In this document: positions 22,345 to 34,299 of the stretch, in pieces
How the letters are laid out: every line of letters starts with the position of its first letter
Position numbering within the stretch: position 1 is the first letter of the stretch
Origin: Diadema setosum
Lineage: Eukaryota; Echinodermata; Echinoidea; Diadematoida; Diadematidae
Reading direction: 5' to 3'
Length of the DNA: 64,000 nt
Assembly: GCA_033980235.1 (NCBI GenBank)
Contig: CM067069.1
Coordinates: forward strand, 19,340,650 to 19,404,649
Translations under genes and position numbers: made by a program
The notes under the pieces: generated by a model
Told to the model about the DNA's origin: nothing
Seen by the model: the letters and a program-made list of their open reading frames with translations, nothing else
Databases searched by the model: none

Positions 22345-24775
22345 CTCACTTTGAAGTCATCCGTATCATTATGTCTAATCTGTAGTTTTTGAAATAGAGT
22401 TATTGCTCATCAGTGATTGCTACGTCAATTGAAGTGACTTTAAACGAAATGAAGATGATGTTATGATATACAATGTAGTTATCTTATGTTGCAACATTAC
22501 CTGAGGACATCCTCATCCTCATCCTCATCTTTATAGTCTCTGCTAATGAAGATGGTCCCCTGCATTTCCAGTTATTTTCACAAAACTTTATTCAAAGTGA
22601 TTCCTCTGCTTAGTTCACCTTCAATAGGACAATTCTTTTTTACGGCTTACCTACGATTGTTATACAATGTATATTAATGCCTACAATTGATGTAATTACA
22701 CTAACACTTTTGAAATGTTGTTTTACATAGTTTTGATAATGGAAAGCAGAAATATACCTGAACTGAAACAAACAATAACCAACTAACTTTACATGATATA
22801 AAACTAATATGTAACTGATATACGATATAAATATAATATCTTGCTTTTAAAGAAACGAGGATGTAGAGTAAATGTTTTCATGTGATATCATTGGTACATA
22901 TTGTATTGCGTTCGTTTCCCTCGAATTACCTTATGTGAAGCTACGAAATGTAATTCTATTCGTTTGTAGTGTGCCATGTTCTCATCCTCTCAGCATATCT
23001 TCCAAAAAAAAGTATGAACTTTTCTTTTGAACTATCTTTTGCAACATTTTTCATTACGTCCATCCAATCACCCTCCCGCCGGCGCGGCGTTATATGAATT
23101 CAGTAAATCATGTTCACGTCAAGAAATAAAATATCGTTTCAACGGAGAAAAAGAATGTATGTGTAGTTCTTATATCTCCGGTGTTCGTGATATCTATCTT
23201 ACAGACCGTCACTGAAAAATCAATATTGAGTGTTTTAAATTTCGACGTTGAAACATAATACTTGCAATACTACATAATAATCGATGGCTCCAGTAATACA
23301 CCTACCTATGTGATGTATATAATATACATATATATATATATGCATGTATGTATGTATGTATGTATGTATTTCAATGCCTTTCAATGTATTTCTCAATAAA
23401 AAGTCAAATACAATGTATAACAAAATAGAATGACCCGTGATAGTTAGCTGGGATGCACAATAGAATATTACAAACATATAGCACATGGCGGTCATTCTAT
23501 GAACATTTGAATCTATGTAACAAATGTTACAGAAACATGACGGAACCTACTAAGAAGCAAGCTTGTTAAGCGCAGGTCCCATCTATAGTATTAACCGAGT
23601 GAGATCAAGATAAGAAGGAGCATAGATACAACTTAGGACCCCCCCCCAAAAAAAAAAAAAAAAAAAAATACTGAATTACAGCGAATTCTGCTCCAAAACA
23701 AATTAGGAAAACAATTAATAAACTACAGGTTGAAGACAGATTGACGGTTGTTAGACAGCAGTAATGACAGTATCGTGTTCAATTCATTTTTTAATTACAT
23801 TTCTTTTTTTTTTTTACAAGAACCAGTATACATCACTTTGTTTTTTTCGTAACAGAAAAATTAAGTTGCATAAAACTATGTAGGATGAAAAGAATGTGCA
23901 ATGATTGTAGAACCTTAATTATACATTATCATAAAACTCGAGTGTAATGGTGTGATCTGGACATTCAGAAAAGTATACACGTGCGTCCTCAGAAGAAACA
24001 ATAGAAGTATTTGGGAAAGAAAAAAAACCCCAAACACTTACCAACAATATTCAAGATTGATCTACAAGCCATTTTAAATGAGTGCAACAATGCCAGCTGT
24101 TGCAGCGCCCGAACTCGTTAGAGTATAGGAAGAAGAGTACTGGTATAGGGGAATTTGAGAGCGCAAACAGTGAGGCTCAAGTCTGATTTGCATGACAATA
24201 AGAAAACAGGACAGCATAGCATTAATGAACAAGATAGAACAAAAATTCAGTGAACTTGCGTGGTGTAATTACTCAGTAGTTACTGTCTTAATTTACATTT
24301 AAAAGATGGTAATGATAAACAACCTGCAAGTTCTGCGGTGAGATAAGCGTCACATTGCCGGGTATAGTAAATTACGGACAGAGTAGTTTCTTTTGAATGT
24401 ATAAAGCATCACGAACATCATCAGAGGAAAATTTGTAGATAGAAATGCCTCTATAACAATCAAACAAATCTATCACTTTCAAAATCTTATTTTTTTAATG
24501 GAAAATTCGTTTGTGTGGGATAAGTTCCCTGCATTGTTAAAGGGGAAATCCAGGCTAAATATAATGATGATGGTCCCCTGCATTTCATTTTTATCATTTC
24601 CTATTGCTTCCTTTCATATATGATACTCGTTCTTTAAAAAAAAAAAAATGTATGTAAGATCCAAACGTTACGAATATTAGCTGTGTAAATGACTATGTAA
24701 GTATTTTGTTGATTTGTAGATTTGTATTGATTTTGAAATGCAGAAATAAAAACTGAACTGAACTGAACTGAAAAA
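22345..24775. other. Region between transmembrane exon A and the foldback elements
   Basis: Up to about 23.12 kb it tracks gene B's 3' flank (57.2-58.17 kb); beyond that it does not. It holds a (TATG)n tract at about 23338-23369, poly-A/T runs and an AACTG repeat (about 24754-24774). No exon with a signal peptide is seen. Confidence 0.5.
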
Positions 24776-25212
24776 ATAAGTTAGTCTGATAAGAAAGAGT
24801 AAAATATTACGAGTTAAACGATATAATTTGGATCGAAATCGGATGAAAAATAAGGAAGTTATGACATTTTGATGTTTCGCTATTTTTGGGGGAAAGAGTT
24901 CTTGAATAGTCAATAATCATGAATATCAGGAATAACATCAATGGATGTTTTAGAATTCATTGACAGAAACATTGGATTTTTCTCTTCTTCTTTTTTTTTT
25001 TGTACACGATCAATGGAAAATTGTGAGGGTATGACATGGTTAGCTCACTCATTTGCATATTCATATCCACTGTACCAGAACTGTTGTGCAAAAATTAGCA
25101 AAACTTCAAAATGTCATAACTTCCTTATTTTTCATCTGATATCAGTCCAATTTTTACCGCTGAACTTGTAAGATTATACTCTTTTTTATCAGGCTAACTT
25201 ATATTTGGACTG
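24776..25212. mobile_element. Foldback element with arms of about 110 bp
   Basis: The left arm (24776-24890) and right arm (about 25090-25208) are inverted copies, sharing GATGAAAAATAAGGAAGTTA and TGACATTTTGA, with about 200 bp between them. No coding potential. Confidence 0.65.
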
Positions 25213-25214
25213 AA

Positions 25215-25360
25215 AGTGCAAAATTAAATCATTCCATCTCAACTTACTGTTTTAACTCTGAGAATGGTTTCACGTGAGATCCTGGAAGCTTCATCAGCTT
25301 GTTTCGGAATTAAAACAGTAAGTCCAGATGCAATGATTTAGTTTTGGACCTTTATTAAAC
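25215..25360. repeat. Hairpin of about 145 bp
   Basis: Arms of about 45 nt: AAATTAAATCATTCCATCT...CTTACTGTTTTAA at 25219-25256 pairs with TTAAAACAGTAAG...ATGCAATGATTTAGTTTT at 25310-25350. The loop is about 55 nt. It adjoins the foldback element and may be part of a nested MITE or an RNA hairpin. Confidence 0.55.
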
Positions 25361-25464
25361 GTTACCTGGATGAATCAGAAGTTACATCAATGGATTATTC
25401 TTATAGCCCGTTTTTTTTTTTAAGAAATAAAAGCGAATCAAGCAGAAGTTTGGACATGTTTTAC

Positions 25465-25555
25465 ACACACACACCACACACACACACACACATCTGTATA
25501 TATACATATATATGTATATACGATATAATATGTATGTACACGTTTTTATATCTAT

Positions 25556-25594
<39 letters not shown>

Positions 25595-25645
25595 GTGTAC
25601 ATACATACATACATGTATACACACACGTGTGTGTATACCTCTGTG
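25465..25645. repeat. (CA)n, (AT)n and (TACA)n microsatellite complex
   Basis: Compound simple repeat with (CA)n at about 25466-25492 and (AT)n at about 25558-25592. Confidence 0.85.
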
Positions 25646-25799
25646 TGATTGTTCCTTTTTTCTGCGTATGTGTTGTGTTTGTGTGTGTGATATGTTGGTC
25701 CATGCATTTTACATCCTACGTGAGTGATTCGTGTGGATTGATTGCGTCAGTGATCAAATTGACCAAAATATTTGTAGCGAAGAACTGAGTAACCTAACA

Positions 25800-26446
25800 C
25801 GATAAACAAAAAGAACTGAATAAACAACAATATTATTATATGTCCTGATTAATGGTGATAAAAGTATAACTACAAATGTATAATAATAACAACCAATCTA
25901 GATTTTTTTTTTAATCAGCAGTCCACAGAGCTAACCACTGTACCTCTGTACTCCCACAGCAGCATAACTTGAAGATATAAACTTTACTGAAACCTCCTGG
26001 TTAAGAATTTGATGAAAATATAATGATCGATTCATATAATATCATTGTTTCCTTTTTTATAAACCCATGCTGCTAAGGAAAAGACGACGAGAATGATAAG
26101 GAAATACAAAAGAAAACGTATTTATACTGTAGTCTTAATTATAAATATAAGATAATTCTGACTTCTGGTATTCCAAAGTCGAATATTATAGGTGAATATA
26201 AACACAAAGTCATCGCGTGCTTATTATTCCATTACATCAAACGGCTGTCGCTTCATGTACATCAATGAAATGCGTTCTTAAAATAAATCCATGGCACATG
26301 GCAGATGCTGTGTATGAACACCTGAAAGAGAAAGTCGTTATAAGCAGTGATCATTTTGCAGTTCTTGTGAACTCAAGCCATGAGGAGAAAAAAAAAATCT
26401 TTGCTTATTTACTTGATATGAATTTTTATCTCACTTTCACACTTAG
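25800..26446. other. Stretch before the second Ig block
   Basis: AT-rich, with no clear exon. If the five-Ig block were a separate gene its leader should lie here or further left; none is recognised. Confidence 0.45.
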
Positions 26447-26722
26447 CTCCTCCAATGAACGGCACACTGTCCATCAAGTTTCATGAGCGAGTTGACACTC
26501 AAACCGAGACATCCGTCGACATTGAATGTCACGTGACTTCCACGGACCAACCCTTTCCAGTTATCAATTCTTACGTCATCTCGGCTGATGACGTCATTTT
26601 GTCACAGTCTTCATCTCCTCGTACTACCTTGTCGCCTCGACCTAACTGGTGTATCCAAGTGTCTTGTGTTGGAAGCAACGGAATCGGCGAAACAACAACA
26701 TCTACGATATACTGTCCAAAAG
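26447..26722 (+). CDS. Ig-like exon, second block, domain 1
   Basis: 92 codons, phase 1-1, acceptor CACACTTAG, donor G|GTAATA. It starts PPMNGTLSIKFHERV and shows VDIECHVTSTDQPFPVINSY, SPRPNWCIQVSC and VGSNGIGET, ending YCPKG. It keeps the four-cysteine pattern of the family, with no tryptophan at the C strand. An upstream ATG-open stretch from 26217 runs into the exon but lacks a signal peptide and is not a convincing start. Confidence 0.85.
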
Positions 26723-26870
26723 GTAATATCAGGTGTAAAATTACCGCAAACAAGACCACTTTAGTTGTGTGCCTCTCACCTTGATAGATAAGCTAAATTA
26801 AGTTTAAAGCAAGGGCACTGCAAGTAGTCACTTTAATTGAGGTTTTTCTTTCAATTGACTTCTTTCAAAG

Positions 26871-27140
26871 ATCCTCCTGTCGCCGATATAATATCTGTGG
26901 AATTCCTTGAGAAAAGACTACCCAACGCTGCAGTCAACCTCTCCATCACTTGTCACGTGGATTCACGAGACCAACCGTTCCCTCGTCTGCACACTTTCAT
27001 CATCCAAACTGAGACTGGGACGGAGTCTAACTCCAACTCTCTGATCCTCACACCCCGCCCCGAATGGTGCACGAACGTCACTTGCATCGGTCAGAATGGC
27101 TATGGTTCGACTTCCTCCATCAAGACCTACTGCCCAAGAG
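26871..27140 (+). CDS. Ig-like exon, second block, domain 2
   Basis: 90 codons, phase 1-1, acceptor TCTTTCAAAG, donor G|GTGAGG. It reads DPPVADIISVEFLEKRLP, then SITCHVDSRDQPFPRLHTF, TPRPEWCTNVTC and IGQNGYGST, ending YCPRG. Four conserved cysteines. The intron before it is only 148 bp, the shortest here, so the two exons are likely always joined. Confidence 0.87.
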
Positions 27141-27393
27141 GTGAGGGGGATAAAAAACCTCAGCATTCTGTTTACTTTCTTAAGACTAATATCAGAGGGA
27201 ACATTCGGGTTTAAATGCAAACCATGAAATGTGGGCTTTTTGTGAACCGGACAAACCAGTTGAACATAAAACATATAGTGTGACAAATTCGGCTTTCACA
27301 TTAGGTCACATCTTGTTTGCTTGTTTGTTTGTTTGTTTGTACACCGCTCTCTCTCTCTCTCTCTCTCTCTTTCTAACGCGTGTTTTCATACAG

Positions 27394-27669
27394 ATCCACC
27401 TGGTGCTGGAATAATCAACATTAAGTTTGAAGAGGAACGGGGTGAAAATAACCAACCAATATTGGTCGTAAACTGTCACGTAAATGAAACGGCTATGATT
27501 CATCCTCCACTGCATACCTTCCGGATCGAGGTTGGAAAGAAGACTTTGTCATTATCATCCCGGCCGTCGACCACCTTGTCGACAAGGCCTGAAAACTGTA
27601 CTGCGGTAACTTGCATTGGGACCAATGATCTCGGTTCGACCAACACTACGGAAACATATTGCCCTACAG
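27394..27669 (+). CDS. Ig-like exon, second block, domain 3
   Basis: 92 codons, phase 1-1, acceptor TTTTCATACAG, donor G|GTAAAA. It starts DPPGAGIINIKFEEERGE and shows VVNCHVNETAMIHPPLHTF, STRPENCTAVTC and IGTNDLGST, ending YCPTG. The family DQP motif is replaced by MIHP, but all four cysteines remain. Several N-x-[ST] sequons suggest glycosylation. A (CT)n tract lies just upstream at about 27346-27371 and may serve as the polypyrimidine tract. Confidence 0.86.
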
Positions 27670-27730
27670 GTAAAATGGATTCACAGATTCAAGTGAAATT
27701 ATACATGTGAGAGAGAGAGGGAGAGATAGA

Positions 27731-27731
27731 T

Positions 27732-27771
<40 letters not shown>
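27731..27771. repeat. (GT)n microsatellite
   Basis: About 38 bp of GT repeat in the intron after domain 3 of the second block. Confidence 0.9.
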
Positions 27772-27777
<6 letters not shown>

Positions 27778-28848
27778 TTTATTTTACATATTAATCTTGA
27801 TATACAATTGTAAGTTCGTAGAATACATTTATGCCATTTTCTCTGTCTTATCGGTATAGACTGATAATTCAAACAGCTAGACAAAGGAATAATATGCGGT
27901 ATTCACAGTTTACAAAAGCGTCTACCGGAAACTTTGATCGCCGTAAGGAATGTCACAAATCTCCTGAATAAACACTTGACAGTTTATTAGAAAAGAGAGA
28001 TAATTTATGAAAATCTTAAATGGTAAAGTGAAGGAGAAAAACTTCTTGTGGGCCATGTCCATTTGAATTAAATATATTTTGTATATCAGACACTAAAGAA
28101 ACCAAAGAATTAATATTAATCTAGCATTACGTCACTTACAGTACTCATTCATCGCGGAGGAGGATGCTGAGAACTCAAATTTGACCCGAGAGTCTCGTAG
28201 AAACTGGAGGCGTCATAACTAGATCGCTCTGGTAGTGACTAGAAAAGTAGGAAGAAGAAGATAAAGACGATGGAAATGTGGAATATCCAGATTTGAAAAT
28301 AAACAACAGTTAAATATTCGAATGTTATGATCGAGTTTGAACACTGAGGGCATTGAATTCAATGTCATCTACATGAAAGACAATCATAAATGTGAATGTA
28401 GCTCAATCAGGTTCTGATTTGGACAGGATATCGTGCAAAAAATTCTGATGTGGAGTTTTCTTGCGATTAGAGGGGATGGCTAGTAACTGATCAGTGGGAA
28501 TCAGTGGGAATGCTGGAGGATGATTGTTCCAATCCTTGTGGGATTCATTTAAGAGTACATTATATTGTTGTGTGAAAATTATTTGCTTCAGAATGGTCTC
28601 ATATTCAAGTAATGTGCAGTTTAATGTTTCCAGGTTAGCGTGCCTGGTCAGTGACGGGGCATTAATCTGCACATTACATTACTTGAGTATGAGACCGTTC
28701 TGAAGTTCGTGCCAATGTTTTAAAATCTGATATTCTGTATATAATCAGGGTTTTTCCTGCACTCCAGTTGTTATGAGCTTTGAGACAGAAAATCGTATCC
28801 TCCTAATTTGTGTTCTCTTTCCCCCATTACACGACTTGATCTTGATAG

Positions 28849-29118
28849 ATCCACCAGAGGAAGGCCTGATCTCAATCCTAGTGGAAAACAACATCGATAC
28901 CACCAATGTTAATATCACCTGTTCTATCGAGTCGTCGGACCAACCTAAACATCCAATCGATATCTTCGATATTGAGGTAAACGGTGATATCGTGAATTCC
29001 TCTTCAAGAAATAGGTCTGTCATTGTGACGTCACATCAGAACAGGTGTCTTAACATCAGGTGCACCGGAAGCAATATCCACGGGTCAACGACCTCTATCA
29101 GTTTGCATTGCCCCAAAG
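28849..29118 (+). CDS. Ig-like exon, second block, domain 4
   Basis: 90 codons, phase 1-1, acceptor CTTGATAG, donor G|GTAGGT. It reads DPPEEGLISILVENN, then NITCSIESSDQPKHPIDIF, SHQNRCLNIRC and TGSNIHGST, ending HCPKG. The four cysteines are retained although the sequence is more diverged (HPIDIF for PxLHTY). It is still in the family by length, cysteine spacing and phase. Confidence 0.83.
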
Positions 29119-29638
29119 GTAGGTATTAAATGTCTCAATACACATGTATTGAGTGTAAGCCATATGAACGACTGTAAAGATGTCTTTGACAAGCTTACTT
29201 CAGCTCATGCCCGCTTTAAAGTAAGTCATGTTGGCCACTTTCAAGTTTCCAGTGTCTACATTGGTTCCAAATTTAAGACAACCGCCGCCATTTAGAAAAA
29301 ACAATTGTGGCAACAGGGTGGTAGCAATGTTTCCAAACGTGTCTGTTACGTCAAGAATTTACAGATGAAGTTTTCTGATAGAGACACACAGTCTGATGCA
29401 ATAACTTTTTAAACATAGCATACTAAGTGTTCCTCTTACATTTTCTTGACCATGTTAAACTTCTTATAATTGATAAAGTTGTACTCTGTTCTTTTTTTTT
29501 CTGTGCAAGCGATGTTACATCTTGGATTGGATCATCTTAGATAATTCAGATACCAGTGCAAGCTTGCTGATTCTTCAACGCACTGGTCTAGAGTGTTTAT
29601 CAAAATGCCTCCGGCGTTCTAAATAATCATATTGACAG

Positions 29639-29905
29639 ATGATGTGATTGAGATGAAGTTGTCTGAGCACACGTCTGATGACAATGTGACGGCTGTCGTA
29701 ATCCTGTGTCACGTGACCGAAGATTACCAGCCCCACCCTGATTTCCACCAGTACGTGATTACAGCAGACAACCTGACGCTCTCGAGGGGCAGATCTCCGT
29801 GGGTTTATCTCAGCCCTAAACCTGAGAAATGTGTCTCCGTCACTTGTAGCGCCCTCAACGACTTCGGTTCTATCTCTGCTTCAGAAATTTACTGTCCGAC
29901 TGGAG
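29639..29905 (+). CDS. Ig-like exon, second block, domain 5
   Basis: 89 codons, phase 1-1, acceptor ATATTGACAG, donor G|GTAGGC. It starts DDVIEMKLSEHTSDD and shows VILCHVTEDYQPHPDFHQY, SPKPEKCVSVTC and SALNDFGSI, ending YCPTGG. Four cysteines; DQP has become DYQP. It is the last module before the second transmembrane exon about 1 kb downstream. Confidence 0.84.
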
Positions 29906-30942
29906 GTAGGCGTTGGGTATAGAGCAATATATCATTCACAAACTTCGTGAATTTCTCATCTTTTATACACTTGGATAAGATGAGAGAGGACGTACAGTTT
30001 GTCTATTACTGTCGGCCTTTTCCAGCTTTCTTTTCAAGGCTCACAGACAGGTTGCTTTAACAAAAACGGATAATTGCCACTGTTTGACAAATTGCTCTAC
30101 ATCTACTTAAATTCAAAAGCAGTCGATGTAAGGCAATTTCTGTGTCAGTTGCAATAAAAACAGCAACAGAATAAGCAACAAAAACTTGATTAATTTGAAT
30201 AAAAACCGATATTTTTTCAGTAGTTCAGAAATCTTGATCTATATGATTATGTAAGTGTATGTACAGTACTACACATTATAAATCTTTACTTTACGTTACA
30301 AATAGCTCTGTTTGATCAGATGAAGACAGAGGCTAAGAGAACTATTATATCATTTTCGAGTCACATGATAGATGCTAAGAAAGACAGTAGATCAGTAATT
30401 TTATTTGAAAAGGAAAAATTCATACCAGTGTTCACACAACTGAGTTTAGAATCTTACATATCTATTGCCGTGTCATATAATGTCAAGCTGGTGGTTTTTA
30501 TGTCCATTATAGTAGACAGTATTCGAAGATGTATAATGAATGAGAGAGGGAGAAGACGTGTTAATTATCTTGTCTCATGATTCAAAATAAGTATTTAAAA
30601 CGATGCTGATGCTTCATGATTCCCATTGGAATGAACTGTCTTCTTTGCGCGACAGAAATGGGACTGGAAATTAAAGAGAAAACAAATCTTTAGACTGATA
30701 TTCACAATAATATAAGATCATGATAACTACTACTTTGAGGCGGAGAGAAATGTAACACACGTATCATGGCGGAGCATTCTAAGTTTGGTGTTGTGAGACT
30801 GTACCACACATCAAGTTTATTTCATCGTATCTTATTACAAACCACAAACTGATAAGATTCAAACATTGATGACTAAAACGTCATTTTTATTACAACCCTC
30901 ACCGTCTCCATGGTCTCTTTGTCTGTATGTTTGTTTCCCCAG

Positions 30943-31064
30943 GTTCTGTTGCTGGAATACTGCAGAAACTTTCGACAACTTACGCCCTTCTCATCGTTCT
31001 TTTCATTCTTGTTATCGTGATGTGCGTTGTCATCGTTACGCAGAGAAAGAAAGACGCACCCTAA
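30943..31064 (+). CDS. Second transmembrane/stop exon
   Basis: Acceptor GTTTCCCCAG at 30942, phase 1. It reads GSVAGILQKLSTTY, then a hydrophobic helix (ALLIVLFILVIVMCVVIV), then TQRKKDAP and TAA at 31062-31064. It is homologous to the gene A and B transmembrane exons (shared QK-S-TTYALL and a basic stop-transfer) but diverged, with a different tail. No donor follows the stop, so this looks like a true terminal exon. A possible AATAAA lies about 270 bp downstream. Confidence 0.82.
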
Positions 31065-31071
31065 ATAGCAA

Positions 31072-32082
31072 GTTTTGTCTTTAGTCTATCACAGAAGATG
31101 ATTTTCTTCTTCGTCTAGATTCAATTTTATCTCGGCTTTCTTGAGGTCATTTTATTTGAAAACTATTCAGAAACAGGCACCAATGTTTACAAACTTTGTC
31201 TGAGCTATATTTGAAAAATCTATAGCTTGTAAGCTAACGTCCGTTCAAATTAATTCATGTACGAAATATATACAACCTAAAATAGTGGGTAAATACATCA
31301 AAATTTCCAACAGAAAAGGTGCAGGATTCAGTGGAAAATAAAAACGTTGAGCTCTTACTGACCCATTCATCATATCAGATAAGAAACTCGAAATTACTTG
31401 TCCATATTCCTACTCAGTGAATCAATATTGTAGTGCATATGTGCAGAGCATGCTCCTCTCTCCCAGCCCACCCATACCTCGTCTTCGGTAGATTTAAAGT
31501 GATTCAGTGACTCTAAGGATACGTAAGCCAACGTCTCGTTACGGGAGAGCTATCGATGAAACACTATTAATTGTTTTTAGATGAAATTTCGTTAATATTT
31601 TCATGTTAGGAATCGACCTCACACAGAGAAAAATCTAAAATCAAATTATATAGTTTGCAGAAAGTGAAAGATGTAGTTACTAACCTCTTTTCGTGACTTC
31701 TGAAGAAGGTGTATTTTGTATCCCAATAGCAGGTGGTATACAATTATTAATGGCATGTAAAATCATCTTACAGCTGCATCAGTGTTCCCCCGAAAGGTGC
31801 GTTTTACGGTTTGATAGTAATTTCAGAATAATAATGTTATGGTCTTCCAGTCGACTGTCATTTCTTGCCACAATAAATCCACTCCTGTTCGAGAACCTCA
31901 CCATAATTCAAGGCTTCTTTCTTTATAGGCAAAGTATCAAATGTGAGGTTTATTATATATATTTTTTAATCATATCTTGGCGTCTCGGAGTAATTCAAGC
32001 TTCCGTAGGTCTCCATGCAAAGCAATTATCCAGAACAGCTTGTTCCACTTAGTTCATGATAGCACAATAAAGTAGTAGTAGT
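31072..32082 (+). other. 3' UTR and flank of the five-Ig block
   Basis: Similar to 1273-2400 (see there) up to about 31.42 kb. An AATAAA-type word at about 31337 could be the polyadenylation signal. No further exons. Confidence 0.45.
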
Positions 32083-32328
32083 ACACTCTTAAAACATCCG
32101 AATCAGAACTGACCCGGAACTGGGTCCGTTGGGGTCACACACCGTTCCGGGTCAGAAATGACAAGGAATGGGGTCAGATATGACCCATTCAGAGTCATGA
32201 ATTGGGTCAGGGTGACCCCATTCGGGGTCTTCATGATCAAATTCTATATTCATTTTTGACCCGGAACGGTATGTGACCCCACCGGACCCAGTTTCGGGTC
32301 AGTTCTGACTCGGATGTTTTAAGAGTGT
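32083..32328. mobile_element. MITE with CACTCTTAAAACATCCG termini, 246 bp
   Basis: Long inverted repeats: ACACTCTTAAAACATCCGA at the left and its complement TCGGATGTTTTAAGAGTGT at the right, continuing inward with GACCCGGAACTGGGTCCG and its inverse. It sits inside the (TAG)n tract of unit B, which resumes on the right. Unit A's tract (3015-3252) has no insertion. Confidence 0.75.
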
Positions 32329-32460
32329 AGTAGTAGAAGTAGTAGTAGTAGTAGTCGTCGTAGTAGTAGTCGTAGTAGTAGTAGTAGTAGTGGTAGTAGT
32401 AGTAGTGGCAGTAGTGGTGGTGGTAGTAGTAGAAGTAGTAGTAGAAGAAGCAACAGTACG
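32329..32460. repeat. (TAG)n microsatellite, unit B
   Basis: Counterpart of 3015-3252; marks the left edge of the duplicated unit together with similar flanking sequence (TTTCATCCATTTCTT). Confidence 0.88.
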
Positions 32461-34264
32461 AGCAGTAGCAGTGGTAAACCTTCAAAATGCAAGTCAATCA
32501 AAGGTATTTCTTCACCCGAAGTAAACTTACGTACATATGTTATAAGTGAAGTTTTCGTACATCATGGTTGCCATTAGCATGGTTTCATCCATTTCTTTTT
32601 GTTGTTGTCATTTTTTCCAAAAGAGATTTGTGGGTTACACTTTAATTCAATTCTATTGTATGGAATATTTTATGTGGCATGGAAAACAATGGGTTAGAAA
32701 TGACTATAGTTAACCAAACTCTAATGGTAGAGAACACATGGAGGATTTAATCGCCTTCAATAATTCCTCATTCTCCCCAAAGTAATTTCTCCCTGAAATG
32801 ATACACCGCGGAAGCTTCAGAGCCCATGTTCAAATCTATCTTTCAAAACATCGATTTTATATGTTGTAACGTAAACAGCAGGTATCCGAGCTACCTTATC
32901 TATGACAATGAAGAGTTACATTATTTTGGTGAGCAGAACGAATTGCCTATTATGCGCTAGTACTACATAAAGCAATTGTAATCTTTCCACCGCTGGTGGC
33001 GCATGGCTTGGGAGCCATCTAGGCCAAGGAATTGGAGAATGAAAAATGCGACATAATTATTAGTCGATTCACAGAGTAGCCTACTGTCAAACAAATGATG
33101 AACTGAATCATGCAAGGCGTGTTACGTGTGCATCAAAAATCCATTTATAATCATCATCCAATAATATTGCACAACAGCGCATTTTTGACGGGTGTGATTT
33201 TACAGCACTAAGAGTGTTATAAAATTAACGAAAACGAACTTTGTATTAAAATAATAAAATGATGAAATGAATGAAGCTTTCGAGTTCAACTTGTTTGTTC
33301 ATTGTGGCATTATGGTTTTTAATCTCTTGACAGATACCTCAGTACTCTAATGATCGATTTCTTGATTAGCTTTGAAAACAATAAATTTCTATTTTACATT
33401 ATCGCCATCAATTAGTCCTCACATAAAAAGTTGTCGGATTGTGGTATCACGATGCGGCACATGGGTGATTATCCGGTGTTATGTACCTAAATTACATGCT
33501 AATAAAGATTTTACTGTCACTGATATGTCTGTACACAACAGTTGTGTGAAACCATGGATGATTGATAAGACAGGATTCAAAACAAACAAGAGAGGTGAGA
33601 ATTAAATAGTTCGCTACAGCGTTACATTTTAACCAAGAAGAAAAAGAGGGAAAAAGAAAACATGACACAACACGAACCTTCATGATTACAACCTTGAGTT
33701 CAACTTGATAGCTAAAAATGCAACTCATGAACCTTTTGACTAGTGACCCCGTCATGATGAAGTATAGCTCAGCAGAGAGTAATACGCAATGTAAATATCG
33801 TAATCTTTACTTGATTCAATAAAACGTGCAAAAAGGTAATACCGGTACGCAAAGTTACATTATCCCTTCCTCTCTCATAACTGTGTTACACAGTACTAGT
33901 CTTGTTCGTGCGTGTGCATTAGGTGAGCAAGTGCACGTTTTATAGAGGAGACACTAACACTATGCTAGCGTGTGTGTGTGTTTGTAAATACATGTATGTG
34001 CATTTGTAGTTACATACTGAGATGGAAGATTGTTGTGAATATGATACTATGTATGTTTAATCCGCACAACTGGATATAACTTGTTAAAGCTGATTCATCG
34101 GTCATTTTGGACCCCGGGGCCGATATTCAATAAATAATTTTGCCTGCATTAAACTGTGGGCATTTTTTTTTCTTCTGGGTTTCTGGTTTATCAAAATACA
34201 TAAACCAACGTTGTTCCATAAGTTGTAGAAGTTGTGTGAAGGTTTGTGTAGGGGTGTGTTTGCG

Positions 34265-34299
<35 letters not shown>

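Larger units (their letters stand above)
26447..31064 (+). other. Five-Ig exon block with own TM exon (alternative 3' half of gene A, or headless gene)
   Basis: Six exons: 26447-26722, 26871-27140, 27394-27669, 28849-29118, 29639-29905 and 30943-31064. All enter in phase 1, as the gene A exons do, so exon 7 of gene A (ending 19845, phase 1) could splice directly to 26447 by skipping the first transmembrane exon. That would give a receptor with eight Ig-like modules. I found no signal peptide, SRCR or Ig-half exon between 22.4 and 26.4 kb. The alternative is a separate gene whose first exon is too short or diverged to see. There is no counterpart after gene B in this window. Confidence 0.6.

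Noticed and set aside
26217..26486. ATG-initiated open frame leading into the second Ig block
   Set aside because: It lacks a signal peptide and crosses a good acceptor in a different frame from the Ig exon.
30320..30580. An 86-codon frame between the last Ig exon and the transmembrane exon
   Set aside because: No splice sites or domain; it lies within an intron between two phase-1 exons that join directly.
32237..32501. Tyr/Leu-rich minus-strand proteins
   Set aside because: Again frames of a trinucleotide microsatellite and the adjoining MITE.
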